Source of the DNA: Vibrio bathopelagicus
Lineage (GTDB): Bacteria; Pseudomonadota; Gammaproteobacteria; Enterobacterales; Vibrionaceae
Length of the DNA stretch: 64,000 nt
NCBI RefSeq assembly: GCF_014879975.1
Contig: NZ_CP062500.1
Location: 1,116,001-1,180,000, forward strand
Reading direction: 5' to 3'
The number at the start of each line of letters is the position of its first letter. The stretch's first letter is position 1. Below are positions 45,900 through 54,810 of the stretch, one piece after another. The translations under genes and the position numbers were made by a program. Below the pieces are notes generated by a model. That model was given only the letters and a program-made list of their open reading frames with translations. It made no database searches and was not told the origin of the DNA.

Positions 45900-45925
45900 G
45901 ATATTTTAAAGTCTATCTATTTTGA

Positions 45926-46525
45926 CTAAAGCGTCAGAAGGTAGTTCACCAGTTGGTTGTATTCTTCATAGCTAGTGATTTTTTCTGGTTTTACGATGTA
46001 CTTGTTGTTTACCAATACACCCGGAACGCCGGTTAGTGTGCTCGCATCAAATTGTTTATCAAAACGTTTCTGCATTGAATTAACTGCAAAGCCGTTGTAC
46101 GCCGCATCAAATTTCTTCGAATCCACACCGTTATCAATGAAGACCTGACGCAGTTCAGCTTCGTTTTTTGGTGTCTGTTTCATTTCATGAATTTTAGTGA
46201 ACATTGCCGGAATCATGCTCTCTTCAGCATCAAGTGCAATCATGGTTGCGTACGCTTTTGCCATTGGTACTGCCATGTCGTTGCCCATAAAGGCTACGTG
46301 CACTTTTTGGAAATCTGCAGATTCAGGAAGGTCTTGTTTAAGGTACTTGATTACACCTTCAAATTTGTAACAGTGCGGGCAGTAAAACGAGAAAAATTCG
46401 GTAACGACGGGCTTGTCGGCTTTCGCTACATCAAGGATTTTATAGTGAGTGCCTTCTTCAAATTGAGCAGCGTTCACTGAAGCGCTCAAGATCAGAGCAG
46501 CAAAAAGGCTAAATAGTTTTTTCAT
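45926..46525 (-). CDS. dsbA: Periplasmic thiol:disulfide oxidoreductase DsbA
   Basis: A 199-aa DsbA. A signal peptide ([19 protein letters not shown]) is followed by a thioredoxin fold with active site CPHC at 49-52, a helical insertion and the cis-proline loop TGVPG. It introduces disulfides into exported proteins and is reoxidised by DsbB. It is not next to an rdoA/yihE gene, the usual partner of the housekeeping dsbA, so it may be a second copy. The start is clear. Confidence 0.9.
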   Translation of the reverse strand: MKKLFSLFAALILSASVNAAQFEEGTHYKILDVAKADKPVVTEFFSFYCPHCYKFEGVIKYLKQDLPESADFQKVHVAFMGNDMAVPMAKAYATMIALDAEESMIPAMFTKIHEMKQTPKNEAELRQVFIDNGVDSKKFDAAYNGFAVNSMQKRFDKQFDASTLTGVPGVLVNNKYIVKPEKITSYEEYNQLVNYLLTL

Positions 46526-46612
46526 GTGTTATTTCCTAAATTCGGATGTCATTAAGTACAGCAAATACGCTGTTTTATTGTGGTGGCAAGTATTGCCGAT
46601 CGGGACAAACGA

Positions 46613-46945
46613 TTAAGAAATAGGGGGGCGGTATGGTGCTTGAGGCGCAACAATCGCTTTATGTGAAGGTTCTTTTTCGATCAAAGCCAGAGACCCAATT
46701 TGAGTATCGAAGGACTCCGACACAATCAACGGTGGCATTTTTAGCAAACAGACCGAACCACAGCAGTGGTGCTCAATATTAGGCTGTGCATTTGAATAAG
46801 GTGTTGAGATGCTACTTGAGGGCATTGATAGGCTTTGGGATGCCACGACATTGTTACTCGCAATGCTATCCACACTGATGGTGGCCATTAACATAGCGAA
46901 TAGCATAAAAGCGTGTACCCAAATTTTGCTTATCAACTTTGGCAT
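46613..46945 (-). CDS. Small exported Cys/His-containing protein, unknown function
   Basis: A 110-aa protein with an N-terminal hydrophobic signal (VHAFMLFAMLMATISVDSIA), a Ser-rich linker, a central HHCCGSVCLLKMP motif and a conserved-looking end APYRPPIS. The Cys/His cluster could bind a metal, and its position upstream of dsbA (87-base gap, same strand) could reflect disulfide or metal chemistry. Both are guesses. It vaguely resembles DUF2946-type small periplasmic proteins. Confidence 0.55.
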   Translation of the reverse strand: MPKLISKIWVHAFMLFAMLMATISVDSIASNNVVASQSLSMPSSSISTPYSNAQPNIEHHCCGSVCLLKMPPLIVSESFDTQIGSLALIEKEPSHKAIVAPQAPYRPPIS

Positions 46946-47045
46946 GAATTCTTAGTCTTGGTAAACGAGTAAAGCAGGCGAATCATACATCACTCGTTTG
47001 TGCATCTCTAATCAAACCCAACAAAACTTATCCAATCTCAAACTT

Positions 47046-47672
47046 TTATTTGGCTTGATACTGTTTAAGGAACATTTCAACGCTCGAACTGATGATCAGT
47101 TTCTTATGTTGTGCATCTGGTGAAGGCGTATGACCGATGATTTGTGGCCAAAACGCAAATGATTTGAGCAGAGCTATAAACTGAGTTGAGGCAAATAGTG
47201 GGTCGAGTTCTATTAAGCGACCATCAGCTAATGCGGCTTTTATCCAGATAGTGAGGCCACTTTCAGCTTGGGAATATTTTTCCATAGCCTGACTTGCTAG
47301 TTCTGCATTGTGGAAGTATTCCGAAAACAGCACTCGAGATAAGTCGATAAAGCCTTCTGATTCTAAAAGCTCAAGTTCTTGATTGGCAATCGAAGCGAGT
47401 TGCTCGGCAAGTGGTTGTTCCGCTTGATATGGAAAGTGGGTCGCCGCGAGCGTTTTGCTCCAGATACTGTCGAGAATCTCATCTAGCAACAGCTCCTTAC
47501 TGGAGAAATGATTGTAAACCGTGCGTTTAGAAACTTCTGCTCGGCTAGAGATCTTATCCATGCTGGTGGCTTTATAGCCATGCTCGGTAAACTCTATGAT
47601 GGCAGCGGCCACGATAGATTCGCGTTTTCTTTGGCTCAGTGTTTTTTTCACAGTCATCTGGGTACTACTCAT
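47046..47672 (-). CDS. TetR-family regulator (AefR-like C-terminal domain)
   Basis: A 208-aa TetR regulator. The helix-turn-helix is at about residues 15-63 (SIVAAAIIEFTEHGYKA, TSMDKISSRAEVSKRTVYNH). The C-terminal half resembles the AefR-type ligand domain (FPYQAEQPLAEQLASIANQE). No neighbouring exporter is obvious; the targets are unknown. It is followed by the small Cys/His gene after 100 bases. No clear palindrome was found upstream. Confidence 0.85.
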   Translation of the reverse strand: MSSTQMTVKKTLSQRKRESIVAAAIIEFTEHGYKATSMDKISSRAEVSKRTVYNHFSSKELLLDEILDSIWSKTLAATHFPYQAEQPLAEQLASIANQELELLESEGFIDLSRVLFSEYFHNAELASQAMEKYSQAESGLTIWIKAALADGRLIELDPLFASTQFIALLKSFAFWPQIIGHTPSPDAQHKKLIISSSVEMFLKQYQAK

Positions 47673-47907
47673 CTGTTGCGGTTAGCGTTGCTTGAGTCAA
47701 TTTTACACCACGAAGTTTACTTTTAGAATGCCGGTGAGTTTCCTTTTTGAATTCCGTTCCCTTTACGGTTGCGCCAACTATAAGCTTGGCTGAGGGTAAT
47801 GGATAGCTGTGAGAGTGATTGAATCGCTTTGCAACACGCTATGGGTGTCATAGAATCGGAGAAGGATTGAATTTTTATTGTTATCGACGGAAGAGAATTA
47901 ACAGTCA

Positions 47908-48864
47908 ATGAGTAGTATTTTAGAGTGTATTCGTACTGTTGGACGAGGGGAAAGAGGGCGTAAGCCTTTATCGTTCGAACAAGCCTATCGCATCATGGAT
48001 GAGTATTTAAGCGGAGAGGTCGGAGACGACCAAATGGCTATGCTACTGATGTTAATTCGTGTGCAGAATGAAACCAATGAAGAGATTGCCGGCTTTGTAA
48101 AAGCATTCCAATCTCGCGTGCCTGATTTAGGTGCTGATATTGATTGGCCTTGCTACGCCGGTAAGCGTAATGATACCGCGAGTGGTAAGCCTTGGAATTT
48201 GCTGGCGGCAAAAATCCTAGCTGACAATGGTTATAAAGTGTTGATGCATGGCTATATGGATAAGCCAAGCGGTCGCACACACGCAGAGACTCATTTGGAA
48301 TTAGTGGGTGTTCGCAGTGCTGAAGATCCACAAGATGCAAAACAGATACTAGAAGCGGATGGTATTGCTTATTTACCTTTGGCGAATTTCGCACCTGAAG
48401 CTCAAACCATGATCGGGTGGAAGCACCGCTATGGTCTGCGTACTCCAATCAATACTGTGGTTCGAGCACTGAACCCAGGCGGTGGCCGTTTAGGTTTACG
48501 TGGCAGTTTCCACCCGGGATTCCCACAGCTGCATGCTGAGGTAGAGCATGTGATTGGCAATAAATCTCATTCAGTCATTTCATTCAAAGGCATGAATGGT
48601 GAGTCGGAATACAACCCTAAGGTTAGCCAAACCGTGTGGATGAGCTCTCCTGATAAGGTCGAGTCGTTCTATTGGGAAGAGATGATGAACCTAGAGCTTC
48701 CACTCCCGAGTATGTGTGTACTTGGCACTCCGGCTGAAGAGATGACTTTAATGGCGAATACGGTTGTCGACAGTATGACAGCGATTCTATTTGCGGAAAC
48801 TCACGATAAAACCGAGGCATACCAGAAAGCGGTACGCCTATGGCATGAGTATTGTGCTCGTTAG
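47908..48864 (+). CDS. ybiB: YbiB/TrpD2-type glycosyltransferase-like DNA-binding protein
   Basis: A 318-aa member of the TrpD2/YbiB family, related to anthranilate phosphoribosyltransferase. Landmarks are LSFEQAYRIMDEYLSGEVGDDQMA in the N-terminal helical domain, KPSGRTHAETHLE in the place of the PRPP loop, and NPGGGRLGLRGSFHPGFPQL. E. coli YbiB binds nucleic acids non-specifically and is SOS-linked rather than a metabolic enzyme. No trp genes are nearby. A terminator follows. Confidence 0.88.
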   Translation: MSSILECIRTVGRGERGRKPLSFEQAYRIMDEYLSGEVGDDQMAMLLMLIRVQNETNEEIAGFVKAFQSRVPDLGADIDWPCYAGKRNDTASGKPWNLLAAKILADNGYKVLMHGYMDKPSGRTHAETHLELVGVRSAEDPQDAKQILEADGIAYLPLANFAPEAQTMIGWKHRYGLRTPINTVVRALNPGGGRLGLRGSFHPGFPQLHAEVEHVIGNKSHSVISFKGMNGESEYNPKVSQTVWMSSPDKVESFYWEEMMNLELPLPSMCVLGTPAEEMTLMANTVVDSMTAILFAETHDKTEAYQKAVRLWHEYCAR

Positions 48865-48890
48865 TAGAAAGACTCTATAACTTGTAAGAG

Positions 48891-48916
48891 AAGGTCAGCG
48901 TTTGCTGGCCTTTTTT
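48891..48916 (+). terminator. Terminator after ybiB
   Basis: AAGGTCAGC pairs with GCTGGCCTT (one G-T pair) around GTTT, then a run of T's. Confidence 0.88.
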
Positions 48917-48953
48917 GTATCGAGTGTTGCGGCTAAATGGTCAAACAGAGCCA

Positions 48954-49358
48954 CTATTTTACTCGCATCAGTCGATGCATTTTGTCTTCGAATTTTAGCT
49001 CAATCACTTGTGAGATCTTCATCTTCTCTACACGTTCTAACATTGAAGGCTGATAGTGGCGCTTCTTCATCCATTCTAGAGGCTCGTTGAAACCATCTTC
49101 ATTAATCACAAATGACTGATCGGTAATGGAGTCTTCAAAGATGTGTATTACCCAGATCCGGGACTGGAAATCCAATAGATCGCCAAAGTAGCTTCTTAGC
49201 TTAGATAAATAGTGAGCTAGATAAGTTTGAGGTGAACGAAGCGAAGTCATAGTGGGCCGTTTGGATAAGAGTACAGTAGGTAACCAAAGTCGGTAACCTT
49301 GGCTACTCGCGTTACTTGGGTTACCACTCAATAACTGCTCATAAAATACGGTATTCAT
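48954..49358 (-). CDS. Hypothetical protein (134 aa)
   Basis: Not recognised. The protein is soluble, with no signal peptide. A middle segment (YLAHYLSKLRSYFGDLLDFQ, then SRIWVIHIFEDSITDQSFVI) looks like a folded alpha/beta unit and the C-terminus is basic (KFEDKMHRLMRVK). It lies just after the ybiB terminator and converges with ybiB. The next gene upstream is another small unknown on the same strand. The start is uncertain; an internal Met near residue 37 (MTSLRSPQ) is an alternative. Confidence 0.5.
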   Translation of the reverse strand: MNTVFYEQLLSGNPSNASSQGYRLWLPTVLLSKRPTMTSLRSPQTYLAHYLSKLRSYFGDLLDFQSRIWVIHIFEDSITDQSFVINEDGFNEPLEWMKKRHYQPSMLERVEKMKISQVIELKFEDKMHRLMRVK

Positions 49359-49413
49359 GTGTCATTGACAATACTCCGCAACCTTATCGACGGTGGCATG
49401 AGTGATGAGTCTG

Positions 49414-49647
49414 CTATTTAACGAACAATCCGAAGTCGATCTCTTGTTCTCTTTGGTATTTGACTAGCTTCACTTTCAAGTTGTGTTTTGATGCCAGATC
49501 AATAGCTAAACTAGACATCCGTTTTATCTCGTCAGCGCAACAAGAGATCAGTGGTTTCTCTTCATTATTGATTGTTGCAACTAATGTGTTCTCGGTTCCG
49601 TCTTTTCCTGAATAGATGTACGCATACATGCTCTTGTTGTGTTGCAT
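49414..49647 (-). CDS. Small hypothetical protein (77 aa)
   Basis: A short soluble protein (MQHNKSMYAYIYSGKDGTEN...) with CC in its middle (LISCCADEIKRMSS) and a basic C-terminal part (KHNLKVKLVKYQREQ). Not recognised. ATG 49647 has TAGG 7 bases upstream; ATG 49707 would add 20 residues with no ribosome site. It is followed by another small unknown gene on the same strand. Confidence 0.5.
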   Translation of the reverse strand: MQHNKSMYAYIYSGKDGTENTLVATINNEEKPLISCCADEIKRMSSLAIDLASKHNLKVKLVKYQREQEIDFGLFVK

Positions 49648-49948
49648 AAAAGGCCTAATTGTAACTTCTAAATTATTTATTTGGTGCAGGTTACAGGATT
49701 GGTTCATTCAGGCTAGTGCGCTTAAGTAAGGTTAAGAAAGAATAAGTAAGGCTTTGTAAGGGCTATTTTTTTCTTTTTTTTGACTCATAAAAACACGCTC
49801 GAGCCTTTTACCGTCTCGTTTTAGGGGCTTGTAAGGTTTTACCTATCAATAAAATTGTTGAAATCCATTTAGTAAAATCAAGATTTTAGACAACAATTAA
49901 GTTAACGAGATAGAAAAGATATATCGAAAAGTATTTAGGGAGAACGCA
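49648..49948. promoter_or_regulatory. Divergent gap before the CBS gene
   Basis: About 300 bases lie between two divergent genes. GTAAGG is repeated three times (near 49727, 49748, 49759), next to a T-rich run at 49766-49782. AAATTGTTG and CAACAATT near 49852 and 49892 are inverted. No gene is seen. Confidence 0.3.
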
Positions 49949-50365
49949 ATGCATTCAATAAAAGTGAAAGATTATATGACGCAGCAGGTTGTGACATTCA
50001 CTCCTGATATGCCGTTAAGTCTAGCGTTAGATCGAGTGATGAAGAGTCATCATATGGGTGGCCCTGTTATTGATGAAACAGAACAAGTGATTGGATTTTT
50101 ATCTGAGCAAGATCTACTAGAGAAACTGGTTAAGGTGAGTTATTTCTGTCAGGACACACACGTTGTGGGTGACTGCATGTACCAAGAGGTACTGTCCGTG
50201 TCACCTGAGCTATCCATTATTGAGTTGGCTGACATGATGCAAGTAGGTAAACCAAAAGCTTACCCGGTTATCGATAATAGAAAGTTGGTTGGTATTATCA
50301 CTCGAACCGATGTTTTAAGAGCAATCGGTAAGAACCTGGATGAATGTTTCAAACATCCTGTATAG
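49949..50365 (+). CDS. CBS-domain pair protein
   Basis: A 138-aa protein consisting only of two CBS domains: DYMTQQVVTFTPDMPLSLAL to GFLSEQDLLEKL, and DCMYQEVLSVSPELSIIELA to GIITRTDVLRAI. CBS pairs bind adenine nucleotides such as AMP, ATP or SAM and regulate partner proteins; no partner domain is present here. AGGGAG precedes the start. It is monocistronic, ending at a strong terminator. Confidence 0.88.
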   Translation: MHSIKVKDYMTQQVVTFTPDMPLSLALDRVMKSHHMGGPVIDETEQVIGFLSEQDLLEKLVKVSYFCQDTHVVGDCMYQEVLSVSPELSIIELADMMQVGKPKAYPVIDNRKLVGIITRTDVLRAIGKNLDECFKHPV

Positions 50366-50407
50366 TAGAGTGTTAAGAACGATTATTTTTCTCAATACCA
50401 ACAATTG

Positions 50408-50432
50408 AAAAAGGCGCACTAGCGCCTTTTTT
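50408..50432 (+). terminator. Terminator after the CBS gene
   Basis: AAAAAGGCGC pairs with GCGCCTTTTTT around ACTA. Confidence 0.9.
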
Positions 50433-50506
50433 CTGTGTAGAGCTTTTCTGTGTAGGTCCTCTTTTGTAGACCTGTTTTTGTGAATCGGCTTTTGTCGATC
50501 TCAAGC
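50427..50506 (+). repeat. Degenerate 15-17-base tandem repeats in the MATE leader
   Basis: Five successive T-rich words such as TTTTCTGTGTAGAGC and TTTTCTGTGTAGGTCC start at the CBS terminator tail and run to about 50506, with decreasing likeness. They are followed by a small hairpin AAGCT/AGCTT. It may be slipped-strand duplication of terminator-derived DNA; a regulatory role is unproven. Confidence 0.45.
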
Positions 50507-50549
50507 TTATTGAGCTTTAGTTTGTGGTGTTTTAGCTTTTGGAGGTTTC

Positions 50550-52013
50550 ATGTCAAATCAAACTGCAAAGTTTGTAGAAGGTTCAACGATGCGCCACATA
50601 TTGGTGATGTCGGGAGCTGGCTCTGTCGGTTTGATGGCGTTGTTTGTCGTCGACTTACTCGACATGCTGTTTATCAGTATGCTCGGTCAAGTCGAGTTGG
50701 CGGCGGCAGTGGGCTTTGCAGGAACCTTAACTTTCTTCTCAACCTCAGTTTCGATTGGTACCTCCATCGCAATGGGAGCCTTGGTTTCTAAAGCGATTGG
50801 CTCAAAAAATAGAGACCAAGCCCGAAATTTAAGCACCAGTATAATGCTGACCGCATTCGTGATTAGCTCAACCGTTACCGCGATCATGTTTGCGCATATC
50901 CCTGAATTATTGGCCGCGATTGGAGCCAAAGGTGTGGCTGCCGAACGTGCGCAGGCCTATCTGCAAATCTTATTGCCGAGTGGTCCATTGTTAGCGTTGG
51001 CCATGGCTGCGGGTGCGGGTTTGAGAGCGGCCGGAGATGCCAAGCGTTCGATGTGGGCAACCTTGTCTGGTGGTATTGTTAACGCAATCTTAGACCCTCT
51101 CTTCATCTTTGGTTTTGGTTGGAACATTGAAGGGGCCGCGATTGCTTCTGTGATTGCCCGTTTCTCGGTTCTCTTTTTCTCTCTGTATCCGTTGATACGC
51201 AGCCATCAACTGGTGGCTCCGCCCTCGATGGTGCAGTGGCGTCTTAATATTCGACCTATTCTTGCCATTGCTATCCCTGCGATTATTACCAATACCGCCA
51301 CGCCTATTGGCAATGCGATTGTCACCACGGGTATCGCTCAATACGGCGAAGATTTCGTTGCTGGCTTTGCGGTGATTGGTCGTTTGACCCCTGTGTGTTT
51401 CGCGGTGATATTTGCGCTTTCTGGTGCAGTGGGGCCAATCATCGGACAGAACTTTGGGGCTGATCGAGTCGACAGAGTGAAGGAGACGCTGAATAACTCA
51501 TTGTTGGTGACCACGGTTTATACCATCGCTGTCTGTATTCTTTTGTATTTGGTTCAAGACTACATCATCCAAGGTTTCAGCCTACAAGGTGATGCGGCTA
51601 TTATTGTCGCGGCTTTCTGTACCTATGTTGCTTTGACCTTCACATTCAATGGCGCACTTTTTGTTGCGAATACGTCGTTTAATAACTTAGGTAAACCGCT
51701 GTATTCAACGGCGTTGAATCTAGGCAAGGCGACATTAGGGACTCTGCCTTTTGTTTATTTAGGATCTCAGTGGTATGGCGCTCTGGGCGTATTGTACGGA
51801 CAAGCGCTGGGTAACGTCGTATTTGGTCTGCTTGGTATTTTGGTACTTCGTTATCATGTTGCTGAACTGATGGCGGGATCTCAAATCGACCCAGTCGAAG
51901 ACGATGTATCGATTGTTAGTTTGAACACTCAACCTTTTTGTTCGCATGATGCGGTTCTGATTGATGATGTATCAGCCAATAGAGAAGAGAGCGTGGAGCT
52001 TAAGCCGCAATAA
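50550..52013 (+). CDS. MATE-family multidrug/Na+ antiporter
   Basis: A 487-aa MATE exporter with 12 membrane helices and two homologous halves (MSGAGSVGLMALFVVDLLDM in the first; IAIPAIITNTATPIGNAIVT in the second). It extrudes cationic drugs or metabolites using Na+ or H+. The hydrophilic C-terminal tail of about 40 residues is longer than usual. A strong GGAGG precedes the ATG. It lies alone between the CBS gene and zntA. Confidence 0.9.
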   Translation: MSNQTAKFVEGSTMRHILVMSGAGSVGLMALFVVDLLDMLFISMLGQVELAAAVGFAGTLTFFSTSVSIGTSIAMGALVSKAIGSKNRDQARNLSTSIMLTAFVISSTVTAIMFAHIPELLAAIGAKGVAAERAQAYLQILLPSGPLLALAMAAGAGLRAAGDAKRSMWATLSGGIVNAILDPLFIFGFGWNIEGAAIASVIARFSVLFFSLYPLIRSHQLVAPPSMVQWRLNIRPILAIAIPAIITNTATPIGNAIVTTGIAQYGEDFVAGFAVIGRLTPVCFAVIFALSGAVGPIIGQNFGADRVDRVKETLNNSLLVTTVYTIAVCILLYLVQDYIIQGFSLQGDAAIIVAAFCTYVALTFTFNGALFVANTSFNNLGKPLYSTALNLGKATLGTLPFVYLGSQWYGALGVLYGQALGNVVFGLLGILVLRYHVAELMAGSQIDPVEDDVSIVSLNTQPFCSHDAVLIDDVSANREESVELKPQ

Positions 52014-52067
52014 TGTATAAGCATCAATGGTTTTTGGTTAAAAATTGAAGAGATTGATATATTCCTC

Positions 52068-52099
52068 TTGACCTTGGAGTTACCTCCAAGGTTTATACT
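52068..52099 (+). promoter_or_regulatory. ZntR-type (MerR family) promoter of zntA
   Basis: -35 TTGACC and -10 TATACT are separated by 20 bases, the over-long spacing typical of MerR-controlled promoters. The dyad ACCTTGGAG-N4-CTCCAAGGT (52071-52092) fills the spacer. It matches the known zntA/ZntR arrangement; the ZntR gene itself is not in the window. Confidence 0.9.
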
Positions 52100-52108
52100 T
52101 ATAAGGAA

Positions 52109-52149
52109 CTTAAGGTTTGGTTGCTCATTTTACTGGCAACAGCCTTAAG
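52109..52149 (+). promoter_or_regulatory. Stem-loop in the zntA 5' leader
   Basis: CTTAAGG pairs with CCTTAAG and GTTGC with GCAAC, with a few unpaired bases between, ending 27 bases before the zntA ATG. It may influence leader stability or translation; no T-tract. Confidence 0.4.
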
Positions 52150-52175
52150 GCTTTTGAGTATTAAGGAGATACATT

Positions 52176-54527
52176 ATGTGCGCAAAACATGCAGCGTGCC
52201 GCTCAACAAAAGTGGACGTTCAACCGCAAGAGACTGGAACAACCTGTTCTAGTCCTAAAATCACCAGTATTACAGCTGCAGGCACTTCATCATCATGCTG
52301 CAGTTCTACAACGGCTTCTGCATCAGCAGATGATTGTTGTGGTTCAGACAGTGGAGAAGAAGACCGGCTGCCCTTAACTGAGTCTCTTAGCGCCCAATTT
52401 TCCAAAAGTTGGTTGGTCTCGGGAATGGACTGTCCAGCTTGTGCTCGAAAAATAGAAAAAGCGGTCAGTAACATCGAAGGTGTTATTGAAGCTAAAGTTT
52501 TATTCGCTACCGAAAAGCTTGTTGTTAAATTCGATAGTGAAAATCTTGCTGAAACCATCGAACAAGTCTCTATCAAAACAGGCTTCCCATTGACGGAAGT
52601 TGGTTCTAAGAAACAAAAACAACAACCAGAGACGTTTTGGCAAGCTTATATCCAACCAAATTGGCAGATTATCGCGATTGCAGTCTCTATGCTGATCGCT
52701 GCCTTGCTTAAAGGGTCATTGCCTCAGTTAAGCGAAGGCTTATTCACCGCCACTTGTTTGCTTGGACTTTATCCTGTAGCTAAAAAAGCCGTTCAACTTG
52801 CCCGTTCAGGTACACCTTTTGCGATAGAAACACTAATGAGTGTAGCTGCCCTTGGCGCCTTGTATCTTGGTGAAACCGCGGAAGCTGCGATGGTTCTTTT
52901 ACTGTTTTTGATTGGTGAGCGCTTAGAAGCTTTTGCTTCATCAAGAGCAAGAAGTGGCGTTCAAGCGTTAATGGCATTGGTACCAGAAAACGCAACCAAG
53001 ATTATCAACGGCGAGCGTGTCGAAGTTGCAGTCAGTGAACTTGTTCCTGGTGATGTGATTGAAGTGGCGGCTGGCTCTCGTTTACCTGCTGATGGTCAAC
53101 TGATTACAGACGCGGCTAGCTTTGATGAAAGTGCGTTAACGGGTGAATCTGTTCCTGTTGAACATATTGAAGGCAATAGCATCATGGCTGGCGCCGTGGT
53201 CGTGGACAAAGTGGTTCGTATCACCATAACTTCAAAACAAGGTGAGAACGCGATCGACCGAATTCTTCATCTGATTGAAGAAGCAGAGTCTCGTAAAGCC
53301 CCACTAGAACGATTCCTCGATAAGTTTAGCCGTTGGTACACACCATTAATGATGGTTGTCGCGCTGTTGGTGATCATCACGCCGCCACTGTTGTTTGCTC
53401 AACCTTGGGATACGTGGGTTTATCGTGGTCTAGCCTTGTTACTGATTGCTTGTCCCTGTGCCTTGGTTATCTCGACTCCTGCAGCGATTACCTCTGGTTT
53501 GGCTGCCGCGGCGAAACGTGGTGCGCTTATTAAAGGCGGCGCAGCACTAGAGCAGCTTGGCAAAATTCAAACCATCGCTTTTGATAAGACGGGAACATTA
53601 ACGGAAGGTAAGCCTCAGGTTACCGATATTCAGCCTCTGTCTGACTGGCAGCAAGACGCAATGTTACGCGTAGTCGGGGCGATTGAAGTTGGTTCTACCC
53701 ATCCATTGGCGCAGTCACTGGTTGCCAAGGTCAAAGAGCTGAATATTGAAATTCCAGAATCTCAGAATAAAAAGGCGTTGATCGGCAGTGGTGTTGAAGG
53801 TGATGTTGATGGTGTTAAATACCAAGTTCTATCACCTTCTAAAGTCGGGTTTGAACTTGCTTCTGAAGTAGTGGCACAAGTTGAAGCCCTTGAAGGTGAA
53901 GGCAAGACAGTTGTGCTTGCTCTAGAGGTTACACATCAAGAAGATCTTCGAGAACAAGCGACTAACGTGATAGGTCTGATTGCTTGGCAAGATACCTTGC
54001 GTAGTGATGCGAAAGTTGCGATTGAACGACTTAACGATCTGGGCATTCAATCAATCATGCTTACTGGTGATAACCCGCGTAGTGCGGCCGCGATCAGCAG
54101 CAAAATTGGTATGCAATATAAAGCGAGCCTACTGCCAAGTGACAAGGTGACCTATGTTGAAGAGTTATCTCAACAGTCGCATGTTGCAATGGTAGGGGAC
54201 GGCATCAATGATGCGCCAGCGATGAAAACCGCTAATGTGGGTATCGCGATGGGTGGGGGTACCGATGTGGCTTTGGAAACGGCTGACTCAGCACTGACCC
54301 ATAACCGCTTAACGGAACTGCCTGCAATGATTGAATTGTCGCAAGCAACGATGAACAACATCCGTCAAAACGTCGCGCTTGCGCTCGGTTTGAAAGGTGT
54401 GTTCTTGGTGACAAGCTTACTGGGTATTACCGGTTTGTGGGTTGCGGTATTAGCCGATAGCGGTGCGACGGCATTGGTCACATTGAACGCATTGCGATTG
54501 CTTCGATTCAAATCTAAAGCGGATTAA
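52176..54527 (+). CDS. zntA: Zn2+/Cd2+/Pb2+-exporting P-type ATPase
   Basis: A 783-aa P1B-type ATPase. The N-terminal extension (1-75) is rich in Cys, with CC pairs at 41-42 and 54-55. It is followed by a heavy-metal-associated domain with GMDCPAC (Cys86, Cys89). Then come membrane helices, TGES (322-325), the metal-site CPC in helix 6 (426-428), phosphorylated Asp470 in DKTGTLT, and the closing MVGDGINDAPA. It pumps divalent soft metals out of the cytoplasm. AAGGAG lies 7 bases upstream of the start. The promoter is of ZntR type. Confidence 0.95.
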   Translation: MCAKHAACRSTKVDVQPQETGTTCSSPKITSITAAGTSSSCCSSTTASASADDCCGSDSGEEDRLPLTESLSAQFSKSWLVSGMDCPACARKIEKAVSNIEGVIEAKVLFATEKLVVKFDSENLAETIEQVSIKTGFPLTEVGSKKQKQQPETFWQAYIQPNWQIIAIAVSMLIAALLKGSLPQLSEGLFTATCLLGLYPVAKKAVQLARSGTPFAIETLMSVAALGALYLGETAEAAMVLLLFLIGERLEAFASSRARSGVQALMALVPENATKIINGERVEVAVSELVPGDVIEVAAGSRLPADGQLITDAASFDESALTGESVPVEHIEGNSIMAGAVVVDKVVRITITSKQGENAIDRILHLIEEAESRKAPLERFLDKFSRWYTPLMMVVALLVIITPPLLFAQPWDTWVYRGLALLLIACPCALVISTPAAITSGLAAAAKRGALIKGGAALEQLGKIQTIAFDKTGTLTEGKPQVTDIQPLSDWQQDAMLRVVGAIEVGSTHPLAQSLVAKVKELNIEIPESQNKKALIGSGVEGDVDGVKYQVLSPSKVGFELASEVVAQVEALEGEGKTVVLALEVTHQEDLREQATNVIGLIAWQDTLRSDAKVAIERLNDLGIQSIMLTGDNPRSAAAISSKIGMQYKASLLPSDKVTYVEELSQQSHVAMVGDGINDAPAMKTANVGIAMGGGTDVALETADSALTHNRLTELPAMIELSQATMNNIRQNVALALGLKGVFLVTSLLGITGLWVAVLADSGATALVTLNALRLLRFKSKAD

Positions 54528-54563
54528 GCACTTCTAGCTAATATCCAGTATTTTGATGCAAAT

Positions 54564-54600
54564 AAACGCCTTTAGTCTTAATAAGCTAAAGGCGTTTTTT
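54564..54600 (+). terminator. Terminator after zntA
   Basis: AAACGCCTTTAG pairs with CTAAAGGCGTTT around a 10-base loop, then T's. Confidence 0.88.
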
Positions 54601-54694
54601 GTCTCATTAGTATGCAACGTAGGCGTATGGATTGCTTATTTATGTGATGCCAATCGGTTTTTCGTGAAACTTGAAATCTTGTTGCGATCATTGG

Positions 54695-54710
54695 TGTGAC
54701 GTGTGTCACT
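54695..54710 (+). promoter_or_regulatory. CRP-like site upstream of udp
   Basis: TGTGA-N6-TCACT matches nine of ten conserved positions of the CRP half-site pair and lies 100 bases before the udp start. E. coli udp is known to be controlled by CRP and CytR, consistent with this. Confidence 0.65.
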
Positions 54711-54810
54711 TCATTTTGTAATGAGCTTGGTTAGAGTGTGTTCGTACCCCACGAATTTACTATGAGCTTAAATAAGGGTAAAAAGCCCAATAAGCCAAAA
54801 GGAGCGAACT

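Noticed and set aside
49708..49948. GTAAGG repeats as an iteron origin
   Set aside because: Only three short, unevenly spaced copies and no replication gene nearby.
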